A stretch of DNA of 64,000 nt from Albifimbria verrucaria (taxonomy: Eukaryota; Ascomycota; Sordariomycetes; Hypocreales; Stachybotryaceae), in NCBI GenBank assembly GCA_020081605.1, contig JAHREC010000011.1, forward strand, positions 1,612,001-1,676,000. The letters are read 5' to 3'. Made by a program: the position numbers and the translations under genes. The notes beneath the pieces were generated by a model, which saw only the letters and a program-made list of their open reading frames with translations, made no database searches and was not told where the DNA came from. Shown one piece after another: positions 46,701 to 59,900 of this stretch. Within the stretch, counting starts at the first letter, position 1. Each line of letters starts with the position of its first letter.

Positions 46701-47744
46701 AATGCGCTGCGGCGGCTGCGGCTTTGACAGAGCCCGGGGAGTTGCTACGATGCTGATTACGGTACAGCGATTTTATATCTTATTTAATTTGACATTTCCT
46801 TCAAGAAGCCTGTTACGAATGAACGGGGAGGGATTGTGTTTCGGAAATGACAAGAGAAAACTGGAGAAGCTCGTCATAATATTTCCTTGTCTTTCATTTG
46901 TTTGCGCTCAAACAAGGCCTGTAAGACTCGTTTTCTCATCATGTATCATGTGTCTACTCTTTTATACACGAGGTTTAACGTCAGGGAACTGGTGTGGATG
47001 GAATGGAGGATGGATGGGTGGGGGAGCACGATTACCGTGGGTGTTTCTTGAGGGTAGACAAAGAAGATAATAAGGCAAATGACACAAGCATGAATACCTG
47101 CTCAGGACGAGTTGAAGAATGTGATGATGAGGAGCTGGGATGAGATGTCTCAGAGATTGACGGTTGCGTTACTTGAGTTGCGGCGGTAGTTGTGAAGTGT
47201 GAAGACAACTGTAGTAAAGTAACAATGTGCTGCCATAACGTGGGGCCATTGTATTTACCCCTCCAGAACCAGCCCTGAAAATAAAAAAATACAATGTATT
47301 TACCTCCAAGAGACCATGTATCTATTAGGTAGTAGGTAATATATGGACAAGTCCTCAGACTATGAGAACTAATTACAAGAGAGCCAAAGGCCAACTACGT
47401 CCCTATCCTTCAACCGCAAAGATAATTTCATTGATGTGCAAGCCTAAAAATTAAAAGGCTAGGCCATGTTGTAGTTTTAGGGTAAGTTAGTTAGCTGTGC
47501 CGCCGTGCTATGCCATGCCACGCCTTACTAGTGAAACGTTCAACTTGGCCATCATGTGTCGCTGTCATCCACTTCTGGAGGGGCCATTTTTCCGTGTCCG
47601 GATGTGAGTGAGTACCTGGAGCGACTTATCGAGGGCAAACCCGCCGGAAGAGTCACCAGCCTGGATATACTGCAAAAAAACCTCCCTTGTCTTTGGATTA
47701 AACATTTGAAAAAATCAAATACCTTCGTACTTTTTGGGCTCGCC
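46701..47744. other. intergenic region between the boi-like gene and qns1
   Basis: About 1 kb. The left part is AT-rich 3' flank; the rest should contain the qns1 promoter. Nothing else recognisable. Confidence 0.4.
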
Positions 47745-50700
47745 ATGTCCTTTCTCACGGTAGCGGCCGCCACGCTTCCAAGCGTCCCGCTGGACTTCCA
47801 GGGCAACCGCGACAGGATCCTCGAGTCCATCCGCATCGCCAAGCAGAAGGGCGCAACTCTCCGCACCGGTCCCGAGGTGTGTATAGCGTTGCGGTGCGGG
47901 TTGCTGTGGCGTGGCACTGACGGCGAGGTAGCTTGAAATCCCGGGCTATGGCTGTCTGGATCACCACTTGGGTAAATGTGCTCATTGGCCTGGTGCTGTC
48001 TGAACCGGCGCAACTTACACTCGTCGTTAGAGGGAGATACCTTTGCCCACTCCTGGGAGATTCTGGCCCAGATCATTAGCGATGAGGTTTGCAAGGATAT
48101 GCTTGTTGATCTCGGTATGGGCTGCAGGCACAGAAACGTCCGATATAATTGGTATGACTCTCTTCAGTGCACAAACTTCATTCTATTGAGCTGTCATCTA
48201 TTAACATTCAACCAGCCGTCTTCTCTGCACTTACAAGAAAGTCCTTCTCATCCGGTTAGTCTTCCCTCAGAGGAAAAATCAAAATCAGTTCACATCTAAA
48301 CTGACGTTCACGCTCCAAGACCCAAAATGTCTCTCGCCAACGACGGCTTGTACCGAGAGGCGAGGCACTTCACCGCGTGGAGCAAGCCAATGCAAACGGA
48401 GACCTACTACCTGGAAGAAGTTGTCTCCAAGGTGACTGGTCAACGAACCGTTCCCATTGGCGATGCCATTTTGTCTACCATTGACACCGCCATTGGTTGC
48501 GAGACTTGTGAGGAGTTGTTTACCCCTCGCAACCCGTCGACGGTAATTGCTCAGTTCTGAGGGACTGAAAACATGCTGACGGAGTATAGTACATGTCATT
48601 GAATGGCTGTGAAGTCATTCTGAATGTAAGCAGGCACCCTTGTTCTTGAGAATTTCAATCACGAGAGGAATACATAACTAGGTGTTCAAAGAACTGAACC
48701 ACACCTATCCAACAACACCCCTTGAATCAATGGCTGCTAACTATATCATCAGAGTTCGGCGTCCCACCACGAGCTCCAGAAGCTCAAGACCAGACTTAAC
48801 CTGATTGCCAACTCAACGTACGCCCTTGCCTAAGTCCAACCAGCTCAGCTATCATCTTGCTAATCACACGATGAACAGGAGAAAGACTGGTGGCTGCTAT
48901 GTCTACGCCAACGCCACCGGCATTGACGGCGAAGCCAGAATGATGTTTGACGGCTCATCCATGGTTTTGGTATGATCCAATTCAAAAGCATAAAGATCCC
49001 AAACTCTCTGCGATTTTTTGTCTAACCTGGCATAGTTGAATGGCAAAGTCCTCGAGCAGGAAGCCAATTCTCCCTTGAGCCGGTTGAAGTCATCACCGCC
49101 ACCATCGACCTTGAAGAGATCCGCAGCTACCGTTGCGGCGTCTCTAGAAACGTCCAAGCTGCCGCGCAACCCGATTACCCGCGCGTCGAGGTCGATATGC
49201 GCCTCTCCCGGTCGGCTGATGACCTGTTCCTGTCTGGAACGCTGCAGATTCACGAGGAGAAGGATATTCAGGTCCTTGACCCTATGTCTGAGATCTGGAT
49301 GAGCACTTCTGTTTAGTATGTAGCCTGTCTTGTCTTCTGCCTGCGTTCTTTCAACTATGTGGTGGGAAAGTTAACTAACAGCGTATAGTCTCTGGCAGTG
49401 TAAGATTGATACCTTCTGTCCATTTGGCGTCGTGCCCACCGTTTAGTTACTAACATGATCCAGACCTTGTGCGCACAGTATCCGCCGGATTCTTCCTCAG
49501 TCTCTCAGGAGGTAAGCTATCAAAACGACCACCCTTTAAAAAGTCCTATACTGACAGAAAAGCCAGGATTGGACAGCTCCACCGTCGCCCTGTTCGTCCA
49601 CGGCATGGCCAAAGTCGTCCTCAGCTCCATCGAAGCCGGCTCCGAGTCGACGCTGGCCGACCTCCGCCGCGTCACCGGCCTCAAGGACCTCGTCCCCAAG
49701 ACCCCGGCCGAGATTGTCAACCTCCTTCTCACAACCTGCTACATGGGCACCGAGAATTCCTCCGACGAGACACGCTCGCGCGCGCAGCGACTCGCCGAGG
49801 AGCTGGGCGCGTGGCATCTGGGCATCTCCATCGATGCCGCCGTCCAAGCGAACTTGTCGATCGTGGAGAGTGCATTGCAGTTCAAGCCGCAGTATAGTGT
49901 GCATGGCGGTAGCCGAGCCGAGAACTTGGCGCTGCAGGTTAGTCGACCCCTCCTAAGGCAACTAACGAAGATGTTGAACTCATCGGTGTAGAACATCCAA
50001 GCTCGCTCTCGCCTGGTCGCGCAGTACATGCTAGCACAGCTTGCCACCACCGCCCGAAAGCTTCCCCGAGCTGGTGCCGCCCTTCTGGTCCTCACAAGTG
50101 GCAACGTGGTGAGTAAAGACCGTTTTCCAGAAGAAAGTTATGAACAAGGTTATTGATATTTGTGCTAGGACGAAAACTTGCGAGGATACTACACGAAGTA
50201 TGACGCGGTAAGTCCCCTAATTCTTCTATGCGAACTTCACTGACATTACCACAGTCGTCGGGAGATCTAGCACCCCTGGGCTCCATCTCAAAGAACGATG
50301 CCAAGCGCTTCCAAAAGTATGATCAATGAAGGACTAGAAGAAACCGTTCACGAGCTGACCCGCGTGTAGATGGGCAAAGGATAACTGGGATCTCCCCATC
50401 ATGGAGGTATGTCCCACCACATCACTCACACCCAAAACGTTACTGACCAAACCCAGGAGTTCATCTCAGCGACTCCCACAGCAGAACTCCTTCCCTTATC
50501 CGCTGGCGTTCAGGATGACGAGTCTGAGAGCGAGTAAGTCCCCTCTCGTCTTACTGCTCCCCGTTCAACAATGCAATTGCCACTAACACCCTGCAGAATG
50601 GGCCTCACCTACGCCGAGCTCTCCGCCTTCGGCATCCTACGCCGCGTCGAGAAGCTGGGCCCCTGGTCGTGCTACCTGCGCCTGCTGGGCACTTGGAAGG

Positions 50701-51003
50701 GGCGTAACCTGACACCGCGCCAGATCGCGGAGAAGGTGATGCGATTCTTCAGAAACTAGCAAGTCTCCCACCCTACGCTTCGTAGACCTATACCTCCGGC
50801 GTGTACTAACCGCAACTTCTAGTGCACTCAATCGTCACAAAGCGACCACTTTGACTCCTTCGATCCATCAATCTGCTTATAACCCTGACGATAACCGCCA
50901 CGACCTGCGCCCCTTTTTGTACGTCGTAGACTGGCCGTTCCAGTTCAACAAGATCAGGGCACATGCCGAGGGCCTGGAGAAGGCCGTGGCAGAGAAAGCG
51001 TAG
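47745..51003 (+). CDS. qns1: glutamine-dependent NAD+ synthetase
   Basis: Last step of NAD synthesis: deamido-NAD + glutamine + ATP. I read 19 exons from [20 protein letters not shown] at 47745 to the stop at 51001-51003. The N-terminal nitrilase-type glutaminase has its triad: Glu44 ([15 protein letters not shown]), Lys113 ([13 protein letters not shown]) and Cys174 ([11 protein letters not shown]). The C-terminal synthetase has the PP-loop [20 protein letters not shown] and later [19 protein letters not shown] and [12 protein letters not shown]. Exon 10 is only 11 nt (49389-49399). The last intron (50759-50822) is GC-AG (GCAAGT..TTCTAG); without it the frame would stop at once after FFRN. 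One G is missing at 49059-49060, between VLEQ and [10 protein letters not shown]. Otherwise all junctions keep phase, and the end [14 protein letters not shown] fits the family. Confidence 0.95.
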
Positions 51004-51415
51004 ACGTGGGTTCCTCATGAGATAGAGTTGGACAGGCAGAACATGTAGATTCAGTTAAATGCGTCGTGAGATGGTCCAGCAAGATGATAAGTTTTGAAAG
51101 CATTTATTAAGGTTGCCTACCTCGTCTCAATGCCTCAATACCCAACGGCCTATACAGCCATTTTCATGAGCTACAAACCAAGAGCAACTAGCAGCCGTGT
51201 AACAAGGAGTCACATACGTCCAGCCGGTCAACTCTCAATCACATCTCAGTCATGCCCAGCATATTGGATAAGCTTATTTGTCATATTCATATCTCGTAGA
51301 ACACTATGTTATGCTCCAAACCAAAGTTCCGATCCGCTCTCCATTCCGTTTGTCTCCCCAACCGGCTCATTAATCTAGGTAAAGTATATGTAGTAACGGC
51401 ACGCTATACCGCCTT
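51004..51415. other. convergent intergenic region
   Basis: About 400 bp between the 3' ends of qns1 and fhl1. Nothing recognisable. Confidence 0.4.
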
Positions 51416-54400
51416 TTATGAAGCGCCCTGCAGCTTCTGATTCATACCCATGAGCAACTGTCTAATGGACTTAATGAGATGTTGTTCCACGCCCTCTAAA
51501 TTGCCAATCGATTCACCCTCTCCTGGCGGGGCACAATGCTCGCGTCTGCTAGACCCAGCACGCGATCGATGGCAGAGAGAGTTACTGCTTCAGCCCTTCC
51601 TTCGCCGAGCCTCACTTTAAGAGCCTTGACGGAGACGTCCTTGAAGCCGTTTAGGGATGCTAGAACCTTTGCCTCGAAAATTGGCGGCGTTTCCGGTTGG
51701 GTAGCGGAGCCTCCAGGGTAGGGCTCTTAGTCTTGATGAAACCATCAATGACTTGCCGGATACCTTTAATGCATATTGTCTCCATCTTATCGTTCTCTGT
51801 AGCCTCTTTCTTGAGGCCGATACAGCGATTAAGGGCGGACATGACAATAGCTTCTGCCTTGGGGTTGCGCGCCTTTTTGAGGTTCTCGACGAGACCGTTC
51901 TTGAGGCCAACCACAGCAGATAATAAGCGAGGATCAATGACTGGCCGTGACGGTGCGGCAGGCGAGGCAGCTGGGGAGGGACGCGCTGGTGCCGCCGCGG
52001 CTGCTTGCGGTGTTGTGGCGGGACCAGGAGTTGTTCTGGCGGCGGTAGCAGCAGCAGCAGCAGCAACAGGAGGCTGTTGCTGTGGAGGAGGCGGAGGAGC
52101 AATACCGGCGGTCGCTGCGGCATTGTTGCTCTCCTCAGCTTTGATAGGGGCATTGGCTTGTGGCGGCGGCCGAGAGGCGTAAGGTGAGCTGTATGCACCT
52201 TGCTGTGGTGGTACGCCCAGGGGAGGTCGGGCAGGCGCTGGGGAGGCCCATAGCCAGGTAAATGAGCGGGAGCAGGAGGCTGAGTCGGTACCTGAGGGTT
52301 CGGCTGCACGCCTGGTGAAGCCGAAGTGGCATACTGCTGCATCGGCCGCGCCCCTTGCTGTTGCTGCGGATTGTAACCGGGAACCTGGTACCCTGGCGGC
52401 GGTGGTTGACCCGGGGTAGCCCGGTGCACCGGCAGCCATGGCCTGGGCGCCGTAAGGGTACGAGTAGGGGCGTAGCCTTGCGCGGCGAGCGTCCGGTCTG
52501 GGGACGATGCCTTGCGTTTCTTTCCCGCATCCAGCTCAACACCTGGCACGCGTGACCAAAGGTTAGTTGTCTCATCCTTTTGAAGGCTTCATTACCAATA
52601 AGATTGTGTCGGACACTGCTTTCCCATCCCTTGGTCTCGGTGTGGAAGTAGAACCAGGGATATCGTTGGCAGATTCGTTTATAAATTTGTTTGAGTGTGA
52701 GGCCGTCGGGCCCGGCAGCCGTAAGCGTCTCGTCGATGAGAACTCCGTAATTCTTGTTGGGCTTTTGCAGTTGCTCTTCCGTGTAGTCTTCGATCTTGAG
52801 TTCCAGAGGAGGCGATTTTGGTCGCGCCTTCTTCTCCTTCTTCTCTTTTGCGCGTCTCTCCGCATCTGAACCTTCTGCACCATCTTCAGTCTTGGGTTTC
52901 CTTGGTTTATACTTGCGCTTTTCCGGTCGCTCACCGGCATCATCCGGCAATGGATGTTTCCGCGGCCGCCCAACCTTGCGTTTGATCAGGGGCTCGATAG
53001 GCGGCGCCTGCGGTAGGGTCTTCTTTGCCATTTCCTGTTGTTGTTTCTTGAGGAGACGCTGCTCTCTCTTAGACATGATTCCGTTCTTGGGCGGTCGACC
53101 GGGTCCTCTCTTCTTGGGTATCTGTGGTAATAGCGGTTCTGTCGGTAGTGGTTCCGGCTCGTTCTTCACTTCGGAATCGCCTTCCTCCGCTGCTTCGTCT
53201 GCGTCCGCGTCCGCGTCTACGTCGGCTTCTACAGTCGGTTCCGCATCGTCTGCGTCGTCCTCTGCGTAATCAGACAGTTCAGGCGGACTGACTTCGACGT
53301 CGGAAAGCTCATCGCTCGTATCCTGTATTTCCCCGTTGCCGTGGGATTGTTCGAAATCGAAGCTCATTTCTTTACCGCCGGTTCTCCTCTTCTTCGCCGC
53401 TGTTTCTTCGTCTATGTACTCCTCAGCACCAGTCCGACCCCGCTCCACTCCGTTGATGATGAAGCGAAAGTCAATATCTTTAATCTGTAGGCGGTCGCCG
53501 CTCTTGAGCACGACCTTGTCGCTCTTGTAGTGCACATCCTCGCAGAAAAATCCATTCTTATGGAGAGGGATGGCTTCAAAAACACCCTCTTCTTGATTGT
53601 AGGCAATCTTAAGATGCTCGCGAGAAATGGCCTTGGTCTTGCTGGCGATATTGGGCCCAGGGAGTGAATGCCGATGAAAGGGACGTGATATGGGGAGGGC
53701 CGTAGAGAGGCCAGATCCACGGCGGCAGCGCCGGGGTGTGCGACACGTACTGGCGGTTAGAAATGATATTCTCCTGCGACTCCTCGTTATCGTGTTGGGA
53801 CGAGCCAGCAGTGCTCGTTTTCCGTCGCTTGGCCGGGCGAGCGCCGCTCTCTTCGCTATCTGACTCGGGGCCAAGCATTCCTCCCTCCTCACTGACGTAG
53901 GATTTGCTAAACTTGCTGCGGTCGTGAACCATCGGGGATGGGGAGGGAGGCCGCGGCTTGCATTCTCTTCGACACGCCGCTTGTGCTCATCGGCGCGTCT
54001 CTCGTCGCGGCGCGCCTGCTCGAGCGCGCGCTGATCACGACCGATGATGACGGCGTAGGTGGTCATCTGGAAGACACTGTCGGCAAACTCTATGCGCGCG
54101 AAGGACTCGAGGGCCTTGTCAGCGCCGGCGCCCTGCCGCAGGGTATTGGCCGGCGCAAGGCCGTGGAAGGCATCATCCAAGGTGTTTGGGAGGGTAACCT
54201 GCGAAGGGGTGACTGTGGGAGGAGGGGACATGGCGCTGGGCGCGCCCGACATGGAGGCCAAGGCCATCATCATGTATGCCTGCTGGTCAAGGTTGGGCAG
54301 GGCAGCGGGAGTGAATGGGGTCGAGGGCGGGAACTGGTCGGCGTGGGCTATGTTTGCGTCATGGGCAGCAGACGCTGGCATGGGAATGTGCGTCGGTGTG

Positions 54401-54786
54401 GCCTGGCGATGGTGTTGGCTCAAGGTAGGGGTTGCGCTGGCAGCAGTCCCATCGGGCGCGTCGGGCATGGGATGATCTTGGTCGCGACGGTCGACGGCGC
54501 CGGGGGCGGTAGCATCGAGAGCGACCGACGAAGGATCGGATTGGTGATGGGATGTCACGACGCCATTGCGAGGCGGCGGCGTGGAGGGCGGTTGTTGTGG
54601 TGTTGGGTTGTCTCGTGGAGGAGGAGGAGGAGGCGGAGGCGTAGGCGTAGCGGCGGTGGCAGCAGCTGCAGAAGTAGCATCAGCAGCAACGACTGCAGGA
54701 GCCGGGTCGACGGAGGGCGGTGGTGGTGGTCTCACGTCGGCATCCAGCTGGAGCTGGCCATTGTGGCCGGCGCTGGACGAAGTCAT
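51416..54786 (-). CDS. fhl1: Fhl1-type FHA plus fork-head transcription factor, frame interrupted many times
   Basis: Fhl1 controls ribosomal-protein gene transcription and rRNA processing. From MTSSSAGHNGQLQLDADV (54786) the protein has a Pro/Ala/Gln-rich start, then an FHA domain (FARIEFADSVFQMTTYAVII-GRD.., SKTKAISREHLKIAYNQEEG, NGFFCEDVHYKSDKVVLKSG) and an acidic region. AT-hook-like basic repeats follow (KKRGPGRPPKNG, KRKVGRPRKHP), then the fork-head domain (YGVLIDETLTAAGPDGLTLK, QIYKRICQRYPWFYFHTETK, WESSVRHNLIGNEAF), a Gln/Pro/Ala-rich part and a conserved-looking C-terminus (RLLSAVVGLKNGLVENLKKA, EAVTLSAIDRVLGLADAS, EGVEQHLIKSIRQLL) ending at 51416. Missing bases near 53943, 53731, 53661, 52598 and several after 52480, plus one apparent extra G near 52411, explain all frame changes. 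The three FHA-region gaps cancel, leaving a deceptive 962-codon open frame. Confidence 0.88.
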
Positions 54787-55588
54787 CGCTGCTCCTGCGA
54801 CAGCTCCTCCGTCTCCTGGCCCGTTTGCGGGTTCTGGATTGACGACGTTGGGGAGAGTCCAAGGTCCAAGGGAGGTGGAAATAAATTTGAACTTGTTCTT
54901 CGACCCTTCCGACGCTCTTTCCTTTCCAACCGCGATGCCGGGAGGGTCAGGTTGGGGAAAGCCGCCATCTGATTGGCTGCCTGGAGCCTCCTCACCTTTA
55001 CGCTGCCCCTTTCGGCCAATCACAAGCCAAGCCGTGCCGTGAGCCTGGCCCGTGCTTAGCGCATTTCGAGTCTCTAGCAGGGAAGGTACTTCTTGTTCTT
55101 GGGCCAGCCAGTCTCTCTTTCCCTCTATCTTATCCCCGCGTCTCGATTTGCGACTTGCTCACCTTCAAAGGCCAAGCCGTCCCTTCGTGTTCGTAAAGCC
55201 GTGAATCACTCCCATTGTCCGGGTAGGGCTTTGTTTTTGTTTTCCCTTTGTCTTCTACTTACTTACTCTGTACAATTTATTCAATGCCATTCACTGTTGC
55301 TCTTTTCTTTTCAATTGTCGCACAACGGTTGTGCAATTCCGATGGAGTGGCCGCAAGTCGCGAATCCTGGTAATAAATGCCTGCGTGTTTACCGTAGCGC
55401 TCAAACAACATACGATGCAGTACCTCGGCAACAGCACAGCTCACTCACTTTCACACTCACTTTCATCCTCACCCTCACCATGCGCACTCAATTGAGTCAC
55501 CACGACATGTTCGCGACTGCCATGCTCAGTGATTGTTCTCATTCCTAAATCCATTCATTGCTAATTCCAATGCTCGCTAAAACGCCCG
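54787..55588. other. promoter region of fhl1 and 3' flank of mot1
   Basis: About 800 bp. In-frame codons continue upstream of the chosen fhl1 start to an ATG at 55023, so a longer N-terminus is possible. The remainder is non-coding as far as I can see. Confidence 0.4.
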
Positions 55589-56987
55589 TCAATGCAAGAG
55601 CCCGTCTTGTTCCGTAAAGTAATCTCGTGTTGGCTTCCTCTGCTGTCTTCCGGCCAGTTTGTAAGACCAATGGCAAAGCATCCCTGCCACAAATCCCACG
55701 GCATCGTTACGGAAAGCCATGATGCCTGCCGTAGTCATTAGCATCACAGTCCATCGCTCCATGCGCTCGTCCTCCGAAAGGTCTCGGTGGCTTCGTATGC
55801 TTCCTGAACGCCCGTCTTGCGCGGCGGATACCTTCCATAGATCTGAAGCACCTTGGTTCAAACTGTTCGCCACCTTGGCCAGCTCCAGTCCTGCCGCAAG
55901 GACCATGATACCGAGCAAGCTCTTGGGATAGTACTTGAGTAGATCGACCAGTGTTTCGCCCAAGAAAAGCCCCAGGACAATCTTGATCGCGCCGAGGAAC
56001 ATAATACTGGCGCCACTCCTTGCGCCAAATCGATATTGAGCTGCCAAGCCGCCGGAGCCGTGACACACTGGCATTGCTCCAAACCACGTTCCAGTAAGAT
56101 TCATCATGGCGACACTCATGCCCATGGCAGTCACAGATGGTGTGGGGACCTCCGGGAGAAGGTCGCTGGACAATGCGCTCACAGCGATGATGGAGTTTAG
56201 AGTCGTCAGGGAAGCTGTCCGATAGCCATCCACAGCGCAGGAAGATCGTGCTTACCCAGCCAGGTCGGCAGTACAAAGTGTGGGTGCCAAAAGTTGAAAG
56301 ACGGCATACTGTCATCTGAACCATGCACTTGTATGGCGGCCAGCAGCAAGGCCAATGCGACAAAAACCAGTGCATAGGGAAACCTTGGTCGCTGCTGAGT
56401 TGCAATAAGGGCAAGGAATCCAAGAATGGCCCAGATGCGGTTATCCACGGCTGGGGCGGTCCAGTGAAGCGGCTTCAAGAGAGACGAACCGGCGCCGATG
56501 ATGAGCGACAGGCCGGCGCCGAGCTGGATGCCCTTGACCACCGGGACCGGCACGACGGCGACGGACCATCGGAGCAGGCCAGTTGCGCTCATGACCAGCA
56601 CGGCGGCACCAACCCATTGGCCGGCTGCGAGGACAACACCCATGGGCGCATTCTCGCTGCTGGAGAGGGCTGCTGATGCAATGGCCTGGCATCACGTCAA
56701 TATAAGGTCACGTCCGAGTCATGATGGCTAGTCCCAAAATGACGCACCTTCATAGGCTGCACCGGCAGCGGAATGCCAAAGGCAAGCCCTGTGAGGACAT
56801 TGAAAAGGCCGGAGAAGACTAGGGTCGAACCCAGCTGGATGGAGCCCTGGACGGCCAAGGCAATCATGAGCGGCAGCAAGGTGCCCAAGTCGCCGAGGGA
56901 GCCTGAGATTTCAGCAAACGGAGCTCGTCGGAAAGTCGCGACATTATGCTCGTGGGCACGGCGAAAACGCGCCAGCCATGGCGCCAT
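55589..56987 (-). CDS. molybdate transporter, MOT1 family, frame interrupted once
   Basis: High-affinity molybdate uptake protein related to sulfate transporters. Exon 1 (56748-56987) starts MAPWLARFRRAHEHNVATFR and holds the first family motif (EISGSLGDLGTLLPLMIALA) and FNVLTGLAFGIPLPVQPMK. Intron 56686-56747 (GTGCGT..TGCCAG) continues AIASAALSSSENAPMGVVLA and several helices. One base is missing in GGG at 56209-56211 (plus strand), between MAIGQLP and TTLNSIIAVSALSSDLLPEV. The second motif (AMGMSVAMMNLTGTWFGAMP, VCHGSGGLAAQYRFGARSG) follows, then more helices (LGLFLGETLVDLLKYYPKSL) and a polar tail. The repeated motifs identify MOT1 rather than sulfate permease (no STAS domain). About 446 residues, normal for fungal members. 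It probably lies in the plasma or vacuolar membrane. Confidence 0.9.
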
Positions 56988-59900
56988 GTTCAGCAACGGC
57001 GTTCAGGCCCGGTGAGTCCGATGAAAGGGTGCAGAGACAATAGTTGCTAGCAGATCACGGCAGTGGTTGTTGCATCACGATTTTGGGCAGAGCTACTCGC
57101 GGCGTCTTCTTTTGAGGAGAAGGCTCCTGTTGTACGTGAGGTCGACGACAAAGTACCAAGGTATTAGTCACTGTGCACGTGGTTCACAGCTGTTGGGCTG
57201 CGAGGATTTGCGATGGTATGTCGAATAAGTGCAAGGCACACACACGTATGTAGATATTGAAAATGGAGCAGGCGGCAGGCACTCCTTCACACCAGCGTCA
57301 TGGTGTCTTGGGTGCCAGTCATCATTGGTGAGGAGTCAGGTGGGTGCCTTACTGATGTGCACATGTCCCAGTCATTCCGCCAATGCCCTGTATGACCACC
57401 AGACCTCCACGAGGCATTTGTGCGGCTGTGACGGCGAGCGCGACCCCATGGGGCCAAGACACGACCGGAGATGCCTCAGACTGAGGACATGCGTATCTGA
57501 GGAAATGCGATAACTTTATCGGGCAATTTTCTTGAAGCACATTGCATGTCCTCTTAGTTGGATAAGGGACTGCAGCTCGTGCATGTCTGTCTGCCTGCCA
57601 CTGCAACCATGGATATGCGTCCCTGGACTGGGGTGCAGGTTGATTGGCTGATTACCGGAGGGCCTGGAGTCTTGGCTTGCAGAAGGGGGCATTTGCGGGG
57701 ATTTACGATCTGAAGAAAGCCAGCCATTGACATGTTTGAATCAAAGGCCCAGCCAGTACTTAGGTAGGTTAGCAGTTATTAGAGGGAGGGAGCTAGGGGA
57801 GCCTGATACCAAAACACATCACGTCAAACAAGCTTCTGTGTTAAGGCGGGTTCCGTCTTGGCCTTGGCTATGGCCATAGCACTGGTCATCACCATCACCA
57901 TCACCATCACCATCACCATCACCACACCGGCTCCAAAGACAGAAGAGCAATCAACGCCGAAATGACTTTTTAAAGATGCCATTTCCGGGCTCCTCCTCGG
58001 GCCATAATAACCTGGGACCCAGAAGACTGCAAAAGCCGAGAACCGAGGGACTGGACTGACTCTGTTCGTAGCTCAGGACTGTTTTCGGCATCTTTAGGGA
58101 GGCGACTTTGAGGGAGCGGGAAGAGAGCCCCGTCTTTTTCCTGCTTGTATCCTGTATTTCCGGACAAGCCGTCTGCAACCAGAAGACGAGGAAGAGGCCG
58201 TTTTTCTCTCTCACGTCGCCTCTCGCGACAAGTAGGCCGTGCTTACGCCATGGCGCAGGGACTGTATGGAGCTTGCCTGTCTCTGCACCTTATCTTGGTG
58301 CATTACCTGAGTCGGGAAAGGTTTGGCCTGCGTAGAATTTGAATGGAGTGCAGCCCATACCCACTCGGGAGGTATATCGGCATGACGGTAATGTACGGCA
58401 CTATAGGGCGATGGGGGTCGTATGGAGAAGGAGCAGGAGCTGGTCCTATAATGTTTGTTTTGATTGCTTACAGCGGGCATCTCATTTCACATCGGCCTCG
58501 TTCACCTTGGTCGGGGAAATAAGACGTTTGGGAGCAGGGTGCAGCATCCGAGGCTAGAAAGCTTGAACCCGATGTTGTTGATGGCATCATCGACAGCCCT
58601 GACCCTGCAACTGACACGGCCGGCGCACGACTCAGTGCCTGGCGCGATACGGCCGAGCAGCGGAAAGGGTTAAAAAAAAATCCCTTGTTCCCGGAAACAA
58701 CGGGGACCTTCAGAGATAGGCAGATGAGAGGGAAAAAACAAGCAATTGCTTGCAGCTCGCCCAGCGCGGCCGCACTGTGCACCCCTGTTCGGTCTTTGGC
58801 CTGCACCCTTGCCTGGGAGGAACAGGTCAGGACAGGGCCCCGGTGAGACTCGAACACAGCGAGGCAGGGCGAGGCGAGAGGAACCGAACCCCAAGATGGA
58901 TGGGATGTGCGTTGCGGCCTTGATTCTAGCGCGCCAGACGGTTGTTTCCGGCCTTTGGCAGCACGACGCACACAGACACAGACACCAAACACCAGACCAG
59001 ACCAGCCCCGAACCATGGCCGGGCTCGCCCGTTTGTTTCTGATTCTGGAGGCAGCACTGACAGATCAGTGTCATTCGTTACAGCGGCGCGAAACTAGGCA
59101 GAGCCGTGTGCCAGGAGGTCCCCAGTGTTTGTGCTCGTGTGTCGGTCACCAAAGCGGGCCGGCCAATCCCTTCTTTGCCATTGAAGGAGGCCCCGGGCCG
59201 TGCGTCACTGTGCAAGGACGACAAGAGAGAGAGAAAAGTCAGCGAGGAGAAAAAGCTTGGAACTAGAATCCAACTGACTTGCCTGGCCAGGGCAGGGACT
59301 CTCGAAATTCGCGCAGCAACACAACCAAACAAAACAAGCCCACCGAAGAAGCAAGGGCAATCTTCAAGCACCCCCACATGGAGGCTGCATGGTCAATCTC
59401 ACTACGGGAGCAGAAACGGGGCGCCCATGCTGCAAGACGGAACGGATAGGCACAGATGGATGGGCCTAGTCAGGTTACCGTAGGGACCTCTCGGGCCTCT
59501 AGGTGTCGGAGGGGGCCCCTTGCTCTCGTGCCTTTTGCCTCGCTGATGCCGTGTTCCGATTGCTAAAATTTCTCGTTAATCGCTCGCTGTGTCATGTCGT
59601 GTCGTGTCGTGTCTGCGCTGGCTGGCTGGCTGGCCGGCTCTGGCCCTGGCCCAGGCGAGGAGGTATCTTGTACTGTACGTACAGTGAGCGATGACTGTGT
59701 TAGTGACCGCCTCACTCACGCAGATTGCAGTACAAGGACTGAATGGAGAGAGAACGAGGTGAGGTACTTGCTGCAGGTACCTGCGCCGATGTCCCTGCCT
59801 TAACGGATAGCTTCCCATTCTGGCCTGGCGGTACACCGCTGCCCACCAGATTTGGCATACAATCCCCTGTACTCTCCTGTAGCCAGCTACCTGCCTACCG

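Noticed and set aside
53938..54972. 344-codon plus-strand frame
   Set aside because: Lies antisense to the Pro/Ala-rich part of fhl1; Gly/Arg-rich composition is the mirror of that low-complexity coding sequence.
58840..58870. tRNA B-box-like word GTTCGAGTCTC on the minus strand
   Set aside because: The T stem does not pair and no cloverleaf can be drawn around it.
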